A stretch of 64,000 nucleotides of DNA from Cyclospora cayetanensis (lineage: Eukaryota > Apicomplexa > Conoidasida > Eucoccidiorida > Eimeriidae): assembly GCF_002999335.1 (NCBI RefSeq), contig NW_020312336.1:124001-188000 (forward strand), written 5' to 3'. Numbering within the stretch: the stretch's first letter is position 1; each line of letters opens with the position of its first letter. The position numbers and the translations under genes were made by a program. The notes beneath the pieces were generated by a model. It was not told the origin of the DNA. It ran no database searches and saw only the letters and a program-made list of their open reading frames with translations. Below, piece after piece: positions 1 to 12,600 of this stretch.

Positions 1-14
1 TGAGGTGTTGTTGA

Positions 15-3000
15 ATGCCAGAACCAGAAGCAGAAGCCTTGAAGGCAGCTCCACGCCTGGCAGGGGCGATGAGTGCTGCATCGCTATCGGCGCCGTCACT
101 GCAGCAGGGCACCCCTCAGATGGCCGTCTGTATGTACACAGGGAGTCCTCGGGTCCTACCCCGTCTGCCATCTGAGTTCTCTCTCGGGAGACACCTGCTG
201 CAACTTCGCGATACAGGGAGGCCTCCAAGGAGGCTTCCGCCGCAGAAGGTGCTCCTGCTGCAGCAGGTGCTACTGCGCAGCAGCAGCCACCGGAAAAGAA
301 GCCGTAACGAAGCTCCAGTCTCCCCTGTTCAGGCATCCCGACCCGAAAGGCACCAAAGCCCGTCTGCTATCCAGGATGAATCCGAGTTCATCCCATTGAG
401 CCTAAGAGATCGCACAGACCCATTTAGTTGTCGCGACAGCAGCCGAAGGAGCATTTCGCCATGCAGCAACACGAATAGCTGCAGCGCCGCTTGCGGGCCG
501 CTTGCTCAAGAGCGCCATCCTACGCAAGGACCCCTGGGAAATGCCGCATTGTTGACGACTGCAGCAGCTGGATCACCAGAAACAGCTTCAAACATAGTGA
601 CATCGGCGCTGCAATCAACATCGGGAACAAGCGCGCTTGCGGCAACAGCGGCATCAACCCCTTCAACTATACAGATAACAAGCGGAACGACTGCAGCGGC
701 ACTCGCAGCAACGTCCTCAACAGCACCAACCACGCAAACAACATCAGCAGCAACTGCGCAAGCACAAATTTCATCAGGAGGGACAGCAGCCGCAGCACCG
801 ACGGCACCGGTGCCAGCAGAAGCTGCAGCACCAACACCTGCAGCATCAGGAGTCACAGCGACGGAAACACACACCGCTGTGCATCGACCTGCAGCCACAG
901 TGGAGCCACAGGAATACGATGAGCTGCGCTCCACTGCATGCCATTGCCTGCACGGACTACAGGGGCACCATGGCACTCCAACAGTATCAGATGGTGAAGC
1001 ACTAGAAGAAGCGGCGGGAAAAGCGAAATCCGCCGTTGTAGGGGTAGATGCAGCAGCGGCCTTCACAATCGTCACAGAAGCTACCCCACTGGTGAACCCG
1101 GCAGCTAGAGTAGTCGGCGTGCAGACTGCAGCAGTAGGGGTCAATGCAAACACACCCATTGCCCCCTTAGTGCCAGCTGCAATACCAACGCTAGCAGCAT
1201 GCAGTTACCGGCCGCCACGCAGTAGCAGAGCGGTGTTGCTTTTTCCCATTTGCTGCGGTAAAAGCGTCCCGCTTTCCGAAAGCAGTAACACTGGAGAGAT
1301 GCTCCCAGACTGCATCCCTCAAAGAGGGGGAGTCGGCGACCAGAGTGGTTTGTTCGACGCCTTTGCTCCTGCCGATTCACATGCAGCAGCATCATGTGCA
1401 GCAGCAACACTTGCGGGGAATCGCTCTGCGTCCAAGTCACCTAAGTGCCCCGTCGCTGCCGGCGAGGAGGCAGGCCCTGCCCCCTGCAGTATTCCAGTCT
1501 GCAGATTAGCTGTCGCATCGTATGCAGTGTCGGCAGCAGCGATGCACGTTAGAACACCTATTGCAGAAACGAGGAGGAGAGCAGCTCCGGCGGAAAGGCG
1601 GCCGAAAACAGCGACAGCAAACTGCGCAGCCGTAAGAGGGGTGGTTCCGCAGCAAGATGCGCCTCTTTTTCTCCAGTACTGTCCCCTCCAGACGCGAAAG
1701 GAGGATGTGAAAGGGCCAAATGATGGCATTTGCACAGACGGAAAGCCTGGGGGCTCCTGGAAAAGCCCCCTCCAGGCCGCCACAGCGTCGAAAGCACTGT
1801 TGCAACAAGGCCGTAGAGAGCACCGCAAAGGTGTCCAAACAGGCACCAATTTTCGAATGCCAGCTGAAATGGCGACGTCTCTGCCTCCTGAAGCAGCGGT
1901 AGCCAAGAGAGCATTCTCCTCAGCGGCGCAGAGGGTGCCCAAACCCAAAGAAAAGCGGTCGGGAGTCTGGCTTCTGCCAAGAATCGATGAGGGTTCTGTC
2001 GCATTGAGATCAAGCACGTTGTTAATGGCATCTGGTGGAGCAGCTTACGCAAGCCGTCGAGTGGCTGAAGAATGCATAAAAGAATCGAAGATAAGAGCAG
2101 CAACAACGTCAGGAGCAGCCCACCTTGACGATGATTCGGTGAACCCCCATTCAGCACACCTCACTTCTCAGCCTCCTTCTACGGACGTGTCAGCACGGCA
2201 AGGACTGAGTGTTGCAACTGCAGACGTCGGAACTTCAGAAACATCAGGGCTCTTAAAGAGGTCTATCCACACTCTGCCCTGTTGGGTGTCGCTACTGCAG
2301 CGGCTCCAGCGCCATGCTGCGAAACGTGAGCACCAGTGAACGCTGGCTGCTGTTCCTGCTGCTGCTGTCAATACAGACGTCGGGTGAGGCTGCTGCTGGT
2401 GCTGCCGTTTGAGCAGCACACACGGTAGGCAGGGCAACACAGCACTTGCGCTTTAATACTGCACAGCTATGAGAGCAACGCCACGGTTCTCGGCTTTCCT
2501 GCTTTGCAGGTCCATCAGGTGTGCAAGCGAAGAGCTCTCAAGGCTACGACAGCAGCAGCGGGAGCAGCAGCAACGCGTTGCAGCATCGGGGGGAGTCTCT
2601 TGAGGGTGCCGCACCGCAGAGTCGCCTTCAAGTCTGCAGTCTGTCAGTTCAGCAACAGCCCAAGCCAACCTGTACCCAGAGTTCATTAGGTCTGGCGTCA
2701 GTCCCTGATGCCACGCGTGAGCTTGCATAGGGAAAACAAGAAGCAGAAGAAAATCACCTCTACAAACTATTCGCCAAAAACTACGTTTTTGGCAGTACTT
2801 CTACTGCGTTTCTAGCGTGTCCCCTAATTGGCCAATCATATCGATGGCCACACATAGGAACTTTCTGTGCTTGCACACACACCCGCATACTGGACGTTAT
2901 ACCGCTATGACGCAGCTAGCTAGGTTGGGTAGTCACCATTAGTAAATTAATGCAGTCCACCAGCCAGTGCAGTTATTAACTGATGGCGCTGAAGCGACCC

Positions 3001-6000
3001 CTTGCTCGGGGGGGACGCTTGGAAACCCTCAAGAGGAGCTCCACAGGCTGCTGAGAGTCCGTAATTTACTTGTACCTCTTCATCGATTGTCGCTGTGCTG
3101 TTTCAGATGCACCTGCAGAGCAAATGCTGCTGCAGGAAGCCCTGGCTGCAATTACGCAAGTGCGGAAGGCGCTGGTGCAGCAGCTCCCTCCAGAGATGCA
3201 GGAACACCCAAAGGTCACTATCCGCTCAAAGGGGCTTGTGTTGAAGAGTCGCCGTCTACAGCGTGCAGGCAATTCTTACTATAGTGGACACAGTGCGCGC
3301 ATTATCCGGCACGCAGCACCCGAGAGTGCATGCGCAGGTCCCCCTACAGAGGAAGCTACGAGCGATGGAAGTCGAGAGGCTGCTGCTCAGCAGCGCAGTC
3401 TCCCGGCATGTTCACCTTTAAGCATGAATGCAGCACGATGCCAGAACCAGCGCCGGCAGCACAAGCAGCACCAACAATGGAGAGGCAAGTCGGAGCATCA
3501 CCAGCAGCAACGTCATGCGACACCAGAAGGCCCTCAAAAAGCCCCTCGCAAGGCAGGAAAGGGGTGCAGCCGCAAAGCAGCAGCTGCTTCTTCTGCTACC
3601 CCCTCCACCGCGAACCCTGAGCAGAGCAAATGGATAAATGGCTATTGCACTGCGACACCTAGTACCCCAAAAGTAGTGAAGAAAGCAATTGATGGTGCCC
3701 CAGATCTTGCAGGCGCATCAACCTCAAAGGCAACCCAAGGAGCAGCTACCACATGGCGAGGTGATGTTTCCCAACTGCCGTCGCATGCCACCATAATAAA
3801 GGCAGCAGATGCTGATGTGCGATCCCAGCAGCTCAGGCGGCTACTGCCGCGGTCATTAGGCGCTGATTCGGAGACTGCCCTGAGTTACCGTTGCAAAAAG
3901 CGTAGCCGCCGATACCAATCTGTACCTACTCCTCGGCGGACTGCTGGCAGCAGCGGCACTGGCAGCAGTAGTGGGTGCACGATTTTAGCAGTCGAGCAGA
4001 ACACCACACTGGCGTCGCTTACAAGGCAGCAGCGTCCCGTATCTGCAAGGACGAGAGATCAAGGAGTTGCCGCTGTTGCTTCTAAAGCTGAAGCAACCCT
4101 TCCCGAAGGGTTTCTAAAAGCGCAGCAGCAACAGCAGCAGCACCCGCAACAGCAACCACAGCACATACAGCGGGTTTCTGGAAGGATAGGGCAACGGGAT
4201 ACAGTCTGCGCTGATGTGCTCCACAAGAAGCGACAGGAGAAATATGAAGAAACCCTTGCCACGATGAGGGCTCAGTTGCAACAGCTTCAAAAGCAGCAGA
4301 TGCAATTGCAATCCCAGTTGCAACCCCCATGGAACAGTAACACTGCTATTGCAGCAGCGACAGCCACAGTTACAGCGCGTCAGCAGCCTCTACACACTGC
4401 AGCAAAGCTTCCGGCGGCAACAGTAGCAGCCATCTCGGCACGGTGAGCTGAATGTGCGGCCGCAGGGGCAGCTACTTTGCACACAACCCAGCACCTGCTC
4501 ACTCTTGACTCTATCAGATTTCTGGAAGTGGTGCTTATCGCTTGCTACTGCTGCTGCAGTTTGCTCCGCTGATGCTGCCAATGTGCTTCCCTGCGCGCAG
4601 GCTCTATGGAAGGGCTAAGCAGATGAAGGAGATGCGCCTCCTGAAGCAGCAACTGCATGAGCAGCAGCAGCGGTTGTTGCACCAACAGCAGCAGCAAAAT
4701 GAGATCATGAGCCGTACATCCACTGGTCATAACGGCGGAAGACATTCAGTCGTCCGCGTGAGGCAAACCTGGAAAGGGGGCTTGGCCACACATCATGAAC
4801 AAGAGGTGCTACAGAAGTTGCAGGAGCACAGTCTGCGGCAGCAACAGCACCGGCATTCCCGTCAGCAAGCATTGTCGCTGACCACGGGGAGAAGAGCCCA
4901 AGAAGCGCCCGCTAAAGCAGTAGTAGAAGACGCATCTAGTATTCAGGACTCAAGCACAAACGAAAGGGAATGCCAGCGAGACGTACAAAATGACTTGCAT
5001 CAAGGAGACCCACTCAAACAAGGAAACACCGAAGAAGCAGCAAAACATCGGGCCTTGGTGGTGCCTCCTCGTGGTGAAGCACCACCAGAGCCGCAGGAGC
5101 AACAACAACAGATTTGCTGCACCCCCTGCAGCTTTAAGGAGGGGTCTCAAGCATCGGGAACACCAAACCCAAGCCACCAGTGTGAAAAGGTTCAGCATCA
5201 AGAGGGAGTTCTGCCAGGACACCAGTCAGATCATGATTTTAACACGCAACAACGCCAGCAGCAGCAACAAGAAAAGCATAGGCATCTACAGCTGCATCCG
5301 CATCAGCAACCAGAAATGGAGTTGCCTGTGCGACATCGGCAGGAAAGCAAGAGCCAACATATGCGCAGGCAGCTGCAGCAACAGCTGCACCAAGAGCAGT
5401 ACCAGCACCGCCAGCTGAAGCACGATCAAAGATTACAAATGTTGGTGATGCAGAACCGGCAACTGAGACGGCAACTACACGAGCAACAAAAGCGGTTGCA
5501 AGCGCAGTTGCAGCAGCCTCGAACTCAGCCACTAGGATCACGATATAGATCTCGCTGTGGAAGTGTCAAACGCTCGCCTGCATGTCTAAGATCGGCAGGA
5601 CCCCAGCATCAACTGCAGAAGGGGGCTGTTAAATCCGCAGCAGTTGAGTGTGCTTGTAACACTGCTCTAAAGCCTGACAGCTCTCCTAAAGCTTCTGCTT
5701 CTTCGGCACGGCCGTGTGGCGTTTCCATAGGGTCCATCATCTTGTCGGAAGGCGCTTGCGGAGGGCTCTCTGCCACCGACTCGCAGACTCACACAGTCCA
5801 AGCTGAAGGATTGGAGCCACGGGTTGACGAGGCAAAAAGAGCACAGCTTTCTGATACGACAGAAAAAGAAGCAGATATGCTGGGACCAACAGGCCCCACA
5901 GCAACAGCAGCAGCGATTTTAAAAGTAGCAGCGGAAAGCTCATCGACGCGCCTCTCCCTCTCGCAGAAAGTCAAGGACGCTGGATTGGAAGGCGAGGAAA

Positions 6001-7631
6001 CAGCGACTTCCTTCCACGAGCCTTGCACGCGCGAATCGTTTTCCCCAAATCAACGACACTTACGACAGCAGCAATCTCTGGCTGATTACCGCAGTGACAC
6101 TCAACAAATTTTCTTGGCTGCATCTGAGGGCAGTACCAGGCAGGGGCCTCCGCTGCCGCTTCCGCTAGATTCTGCACATTTATGCAGCACAGCTGACAAC
6201 CGCTACAGTCTAATCAAAACGCAGAACCTGCTGCCTCGCCGTTCCATCTCAAATGATGAGAACTCAACCCCGCTGCTGTTACAGCTGCGGAGGCTGCACG
6301 GAGGAGACGCCGCACAGCGTTGTGAGCAAGAGTATAAAAAAAGTACGAGCACATATCTAGACAGGTTGAGAGACCTGCAAGAACAGCGCATAGCCGCGCT
6401 GCTGCAACTACGATTGCAGCAGCCGCAGCCAGAGTTGACGTATCACGGGTGGCTGCAGAACTGTGGGGGACTAGAGCGTTGTAGGACAACACAGTCAGTC
6501 CAAGTTGGATGCAGTGAGTCCATCACAAACCGAGCAATAGAACAGGATCAAAGACAGCCGCAAATGCAGCAGCAACAGTTTCGCGATCTAGACGAGCCAC
6601 CGCAGCATCCCATGGAGCCCTGCGACTCTTACGGTGCTTGTAGCGATAGAGCACTGCTACAGCAGAAACAGCAACAAGGACATATCCATGAATCTCGCAG
6701 AGGAAAGTGCCCTATCTCATCTGGGTATCTGAAACGAGAGATATCACCTACTGCTGCCAGCAAGACGCAGCTGCTCGCTGGTCGCGGCAGGACAGATTTG
6801 GTCTTATCGGCTGCCCGGGACGAGGCAGCAGCAGGAGCTGCTGTCTCCACAACAGGCGATATTACAAAAGGTGCCAAAGGAGAATTCAGCCGGACCGAAC
6901 TCGGAGGAAAGGAATACTACGAGCAGCAGCCAAAACTACAGGAGACACTGCAACAATTTGAGCAGCAACTGCAACGCTTGCAGCAAGAAATGCATCCTAA
7001 GCAGCGGGCGCAGCAGAAAGAGCAGCGGCAGCAACAGCAAATCCACCTAATTGTGGGCGTCCGCCGCAGTCGAGCGTCACGTGAAGCGCAGCTCTCCAAG
7101 GCACCAGCAGTAGTGGTAAGGAAGCAACCTTCTCTGCAGCAGCAGCAGATTCTGCCACAAAATGGACCAATACTGCAGCTGCATCAGACGCCAGAAAGAC
7201 AGCGGCCCCTCCCCACGCTTGCATACGAGGCACGGCAGCAGCACCAAGAAGCCAGTGGCGCTGCCGGCCAACAGTCTCTCGAGCTCAGATCTACCAAACC
7301 TCCGCCACTGCAAGGAACGCCTGCATCCATACTAGTGCCACCACGACCTATACGCGCTCTACCTCAAAAACACCAAAGGCAGCCCACACCCACTCAGCAG
7401 CCGCCAAAGGGTAGTCCACCTATGGAGTCTGCGAGAAACGGCTTAAGGGCTCAGCATCGTCGCATTAAATTCGCACAGCAGCAGATAATGGAGGCATCCA
7501 AGGTATCATCATCAACGGAAGAGCAGCGGCAGCATATCACTCTACACGTGTGTCCTGTAACGGCACGGCAAGAGCAACAAATGCAGCATGTCCACGTAAT
7601 TCGACACCGCATGCAGCAAACCAAGCGGTAG
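15..7631 (+). CDS. Large Gln-rich coiled-coil protein, four exons (hypothetical)
   Basis: I do not recognise this protein. Four exons join with matching phase: 15-2325, 2510-2716, 3107-4442 and 4601-7631. Introns 1 and 2 are both phase 1 with GTGAGC donors and CAG acceptors. Intron 3 is phase 2, GTGAGC to GCAG. An in-frame TGA sits just before the ATG at 15, so this is either the true start or the first exon visible after an upstream intron. Exon 1 is Ala/Ser/Thr-rich, with imperfect mucin-like Thr/Ser/Ala repeats around 600-850. Exon 3 has a charged N-terminal helix and ends in Gln-rich coiled coil. Exon 4 (about 1,010 residues) is Gln/Arg/His-rich, with long predicted coiled coils and no catalytic motif. 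A further exon at 7,678-7,988 is possible. The reading frame and splice phases are seen; a scaffold-like role is inference. Confidence 0.5.
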
Positions 7632-9615
7632 TTGCACGGCCCCTTTGTAGAAAGAAGAGTCTACCTAGGCTCTGGAGGAATGCTGCTGCTGCAGCAGAAA
7701 CAGCTACAAAAGAAAGCACCTTCCTCTAGTCCAGCAGATGCAGCCCCAGATCCAGGATTGGTTTTGAATCTAGCTGCAAAATTTTCTAGCTGCGTGCAAG
7801 AAAAGTGCATGGACCTAGTTGAGATGCTGCCTGTAACGGTGCATATCATAGAGCTGCTAGAATCTTTCCACCAAGAGCAAAGGAAAACAGGTAGCAATGC
7901 CAGATATCTGGCATACGTACATATACCTACACCTAAGGACACACAAATGCACATACATGTACTCCACTCCATCGAGTCTTATTTGTAGCCTAGCAGAGCA
8001 CCAAGCACTCTAATACTCAGCTTAGAATGTACACGCCTCTCCATTTGCCCTTCATTTCGGCACCGTTGTAGCCCATCAGAAGCTGTGGGATGAAGCAAAG
8101 GCAGCACCAACAACGCGCAGATTTTTTGAGAATCAAGCTAAAACACAGCACTCTACGCATCTGTGATATTGAAAAAAAGCGAGTTGACTCGTTTAACGCT
8201 CTGTAACTGCGGCTGGTAGATCCCTAAGGCACGTTTAATTCGCGTCAGAGCTGTCAACAGTAATTTTAAAGAGAGAGATCCACAAAAAGCCAGGAATCGT
8301 TGCGCGTAGTGTCCAGTCTGCATGAGCGTGGCCACAGAATGAGACGAAGGGCGATTCATTAAAAGCCAGAAGCAGCGAAATTAGCTCCACTACGCCTGTA
8401 CGAGGTGCTGAACAGAGCACGGAAGAACGAACCATGCAGCCACAGATACGTAGGGCCGTAACCACAGTTTGCTCCTGTTGAGCGCACAACCATGGAGGTG
8501 CTAAGGGCTGCTGCCTCAGAATGGGGAGAAGACACCTTGTGTTTAGAGAAAAATTCTTCTGCCGAAGGAGCGAGTTTCATGAAGATGAAGGGAGGGCCTA
8601 CACGGCCAGCAAAGGCGCAACACTCGTATGCCGCCGTAGCCTCATCAGGTACGGCTTCAGGCGACCGTTTAGCCCTCTATGCCTCACAATCCTGGCACCG
8701 CTTCGTCCATCTGACTTTAGCTGCAAAAGCCCCCCGCCTCCCCCCATGCGGAACGCACAAGTGGTGATTGCAGGAGGCAAGCAGCCAGTCTCAGCACCAC
8801 AGCGCAGCTGCGGCTCTCTGCCCCGATGAAGCTAATAAACAATAAATAAGCACCCAGAAATACGATCGCAGCAGATTAAAGCTTAGAAAAGACCAAATGG
8901 GAGCAGCAGGGGATTCCATGAAGACGCGTTGTCGGCTGCGGCGTTTCTCTAGCACAGTGTGATCGCCTAGAATAAAGCTGCAGACGCATGTGCATTCAAA
9001 ACTATTTATTAACTTTCAACTCCACGCATTTTTAATCGTGCAATGTACCTGTCTGTGTGCGGCTGAGCGGTGTTCTGGAAGCTCTCGTGCCCCTGCCCGC
9101 TGCTTGCGCTGCCGGTGTGCTCTCGGGAGAAGAGCACCGCAGCGCAAGCAGCGACAGACTGTCGCAACAAATTCCAGGCGCCAGATGGTTAGTCCCCATT
9201 AGGATCCTGCTAAGACGAATTATAGTAGGGATTTCCGTCTGTTTCCTTTAAGACAGGGCAGTTTTTGTACCAATACTCGCACCAACCACTGACTGAGGGG
9301 AGCACATCATCGGAGGAGCAGTACCCGCAAGGACATACAATGTGCAAAGAAGGGCTGCATATCAGAGCTGTGGGCAGGCATCCGCTATCCTGACTAGAAG
9401 ACAGTGAGAGGCGTGCAGGAGTGGCATGCAACACAGCGGTACTCTTTGCCGCTGCTGCATCCGACACCACGAACCAGCAGTGTGCAGCGATCCCAGCACC
9501 AAAATGGCACCCCTACGCGAACATTAAGCAAGCAGTCGATACGTCTGTGCAACGCTCTAGCAGGGACTGCTTCTGCATGTGAAGCTCCTGCCGCATAGAG
9601 GCGCACAGCGAGCTG
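7632..9615. other. Intergenic or 3'-end region with weak ORFs
   Basis: No gene is firmly supported here. An open frame at about 7,678-7,988 with a Leu/Gln/Lys-rich start could be a last exon of the upstream gene, because a GT lies just before the stop at 7,629-7,631. A 91-codon frame at 8,492-8,767 and shorter frames at 8,990-9,250 have no recognisable features. The triplet density is lower than on either side, which fits an intergenic spacer between two large genes on the same strand. Confidence 0.4.
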
Positions 9616-12600
9616 GTGCTCAAGAGCTCCATAGCATCGGTTCATGGAGACCCCCGAAAGATAGATACCGTTTGCACCAGCTTTGCGCCAAAAGCAAAAG
9701 TTGCACCAACAGGCGATACGACTTTTTTGCAAGGGCAGCAGCCTCGGCATCAGGATCTCAACAGAACGCAACGAAGCCTTATGGGGGCCTCCTTGTCTTC
9801 CGAGGAACGGAAACTGCAAGCCTCGCTACAGCTGCTATCATGCCAGCGGCAGGCTGAAGAAGAAGATGCTCTGGAACAGCGGCAGCGCCTATGGCGCTGT
9901 GTGGCAACGTCCTTGTTGCGCTACTTTGGGGAAACTCGACAGTGCAATTGGTATGCTTCGTCTTTTTGCTGCAGTAAGGACTCTTGAAAGTGTTGTTTCT
10001 GGCCGTTTTGAAGAAGCGATTCTGCAAGTTATATGCTGTGCGTTTGAATGTGCAACGGCAAGCTGCTCCTGCGTCATGCTGCAGGTCGGACGTGAGGTGT
10101 GTGGAAAGCCTTTTGTGGGTAGGAGAATGGCTAGCAGAGGACGGTCCCCAGTTGGTGGATGCCTTGTTGAAGGCGCTTGAGCTGCAGATTCTCAAGCAGC
10201 AGCCGATTCTGCAGGTGTGCAGCCGCATGGCACCCTGCAGCGGTGTCGATCCTTTTGGCATGCAAGCTCTCTCAGATCAGGCGAGTTCAGCAGATGGACA
10301 ATCTTGGGAAGCATCGGAAGAAGAAGAAGCAGCAGCTGCTGCTGCTGCTGCAGTTGAGGAGTGGCAAAAAAGCACTCTGCTACTGCTGCAGGTGGCCCTG
10401 CTGCTGCTCAAGTCTCAAAAGCTTCTAAGTGTAAGAATTCAACGATTCTAATTCTTTGCCCGTTGCAGCGGTAGCAGTGGGTGCTGAAGGGGAAGACCAG
10501 AGGCGGCAGCAGGGAAGGCCGCCTCCACCTAATGTTGATGAATCTGCTGCTGCTCTCACTGCAGTATCTTTTTGCTGTGGTGCTTGGTGCTGCTGTGGTC
10601 CTTGCAGCACCTCGTGCATGCTCCTGATAAGGCCTCTCCGCTGCTCCCACTGCTGCAGCAGCTGCTGAAGTGCGCATGCCGCATGCGCTGCGTGCTTAGA
10701 TCGCCTGTAGTTCTAGCAGCAACAGAAGCAGCTGCTGCTGCAGCACCAGCAGTAGAGGCAGCGGCTGCAGCAGCGTCTCCCCATGGTCACTTTGAGCAGC
10801 ATCCCTGTTCTACAGCCGTCCGGGTGTATCTGCAGCAGCTTGCTCTGACAAAAGCAATGGCTGTTTTCCTGTTGCGCCTCGGCTGGCAAGTGCCTCTTCA
10901 CCTGGAGGAGCAGAAACAGATGCAGCAGCAGTTCAAGGCCACCAAGAGCGAGAAGCACCAACTTATGCAGCTGCATGCGATATGCGCTGTGTGGCGAGAC
11001 CGCTGGATAACCCGAGATTTGCTACACGAAATGATAGATTTTTGTCAGCAGATGCAGACACAGCAAGATGCCCCGCTGGGGGAGAAGTTCGTGTTGCAGA
11101 AAGCGGAATGTGCGTCTGCGGCCTGCTACATTCCGGTGCATGCTGGTGAAAACAGCAACGCAATAGCAGCGGTGTCAGAAACAGGGGAAATTACGCGCTT
11201 CGCGCAGTCTGTGCGCCTTCCCTGCTGGGATGTAAGTGCACCCTCTCCAGTTGAAGCAGCTACTGAACAGCATACTGACAGCAGCAGCAACAGCAGTGAC
11301 CAGAGCGTTCCCCAGCCCGCCTTCAGCGGTCGCGCTGCGAAGGAGGAGCAGCGCATGTCAGCACCAGCAGTACCGCGCATCTCAGCAGCAGCGCAGTCAG
11401 CGGAGAATTACGGGTTATCTGCGCCTCCCATCCGAGCTGAAGCACGCAGCGTGTTCTTTCACGCTAATACTGCCTCTGATGAAGCAGCAGTAGCAGCAGC
11501 AGCTGCACCGGGGGTCCAGGCTTGTGTGTCGCTACAGAAGCTTGTGGCTGCAGCGGAGGGGGATGTTGTCGCCAGTCTTCTGCAGGTGTGCTGCTGGTGC
11601 TTGGGAGAGAAGCAGCACAACCCCATTCCGTTGCTGCTGCGGAGTCTCTCGGTGTGCAGCAGCAGCAGTACTCTCGGACTTTTGGTAGATCTGACGCAGT
11701 CCTCTACTAGAGCTTGCAGACTGAGGGTATGTATGCTGCTGCTTTTTTTTGCTGCTTTTTGTTGATGCTCTTTGCTGCTGCTTTTTGTTGATGCTCTTTG
11801 CTGCTGCTTTTTGTTTCTGATTTTTGTTGCTGCTTTTTGTTGATGCTCTTTGCTGCCATTCTTCTTGCCATTCTCAGTCTCATGCGTGCTGCTCCTGCAT
11901 ACGGGGTGTGTGTATGCAACGGGGAAAAGCGCACTGGAAGCAGTACCCGCGCTGCGATTTTCGGCGTATTTGGACACCTGATGGCTTTTTTCCGTGCGCG
12001 TTCTGATGCTCTGCGTTGTCTGTAGGCGCTGCTGCTGCTACAGTTGCTGTTACTCCACTCTCCTGCACCCATCAGACTCCAAATTATTATTCCGGCTATT
12101 CTGCGCGCCGGCCTGTTGCTGCCAGTGCTGCTGCGGCTGTTGCTGCTGCTGCCGCTGCCAGCTCGGCAGCACGACGAGGACGGGGACGGATGGTCAGAAG
12201 TCCCCGAAGGCGTGGTCGAGCAGCAGCAACAACAGCCGTCAAGGATGCTCATAGAAGACGACACAGAAGTAACAGTTGCCGAGGCTGAGTCTGTGATTGA
12301 GGGCTTTGCTGGAGTAGTAGCTGCTGCCGGTAATACCAGCTTGTTTGCCCATTCCAGCGAGCAGCAGCACGAGTGTCAGACGGAAGAAGCACTGCTGGTG
12401 AATTTGCTGGCCTTACTAAGCGAACCTTCAGATTCTGACTGCGGCGGTAGCACAAGTGGCATAGCGCACACGATATTGCAACTCCTGCATGTGCTCCCGC
12501 AGTCAGTCCTCATGCAGCTACAACAGGCCGCGTTCTTCGAAACGCTCAGGTCCAAGCACAGCAGCGGCAGCACGGAAATCAACCGCGCCAACAGCACCAA

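Noticed and set aside
506..1159. Minus-strand Ala/Val-rich ORF opposite exon 1 of the first gene
   Set aside because: It is the antisense reading of GCA/ACA-rich coding sequence, which has few stops in that frame. The plus strand has phase-matched splice sites and the minus strand has none.
11459..11977. Minus-strand ORF with repeated Lys/Ser/Gln units
   Set aside because: The repeats are produced by the 26-bp intronic minisatellite at 11751-11854, and the rest is antisense to an exon of the giant gene.
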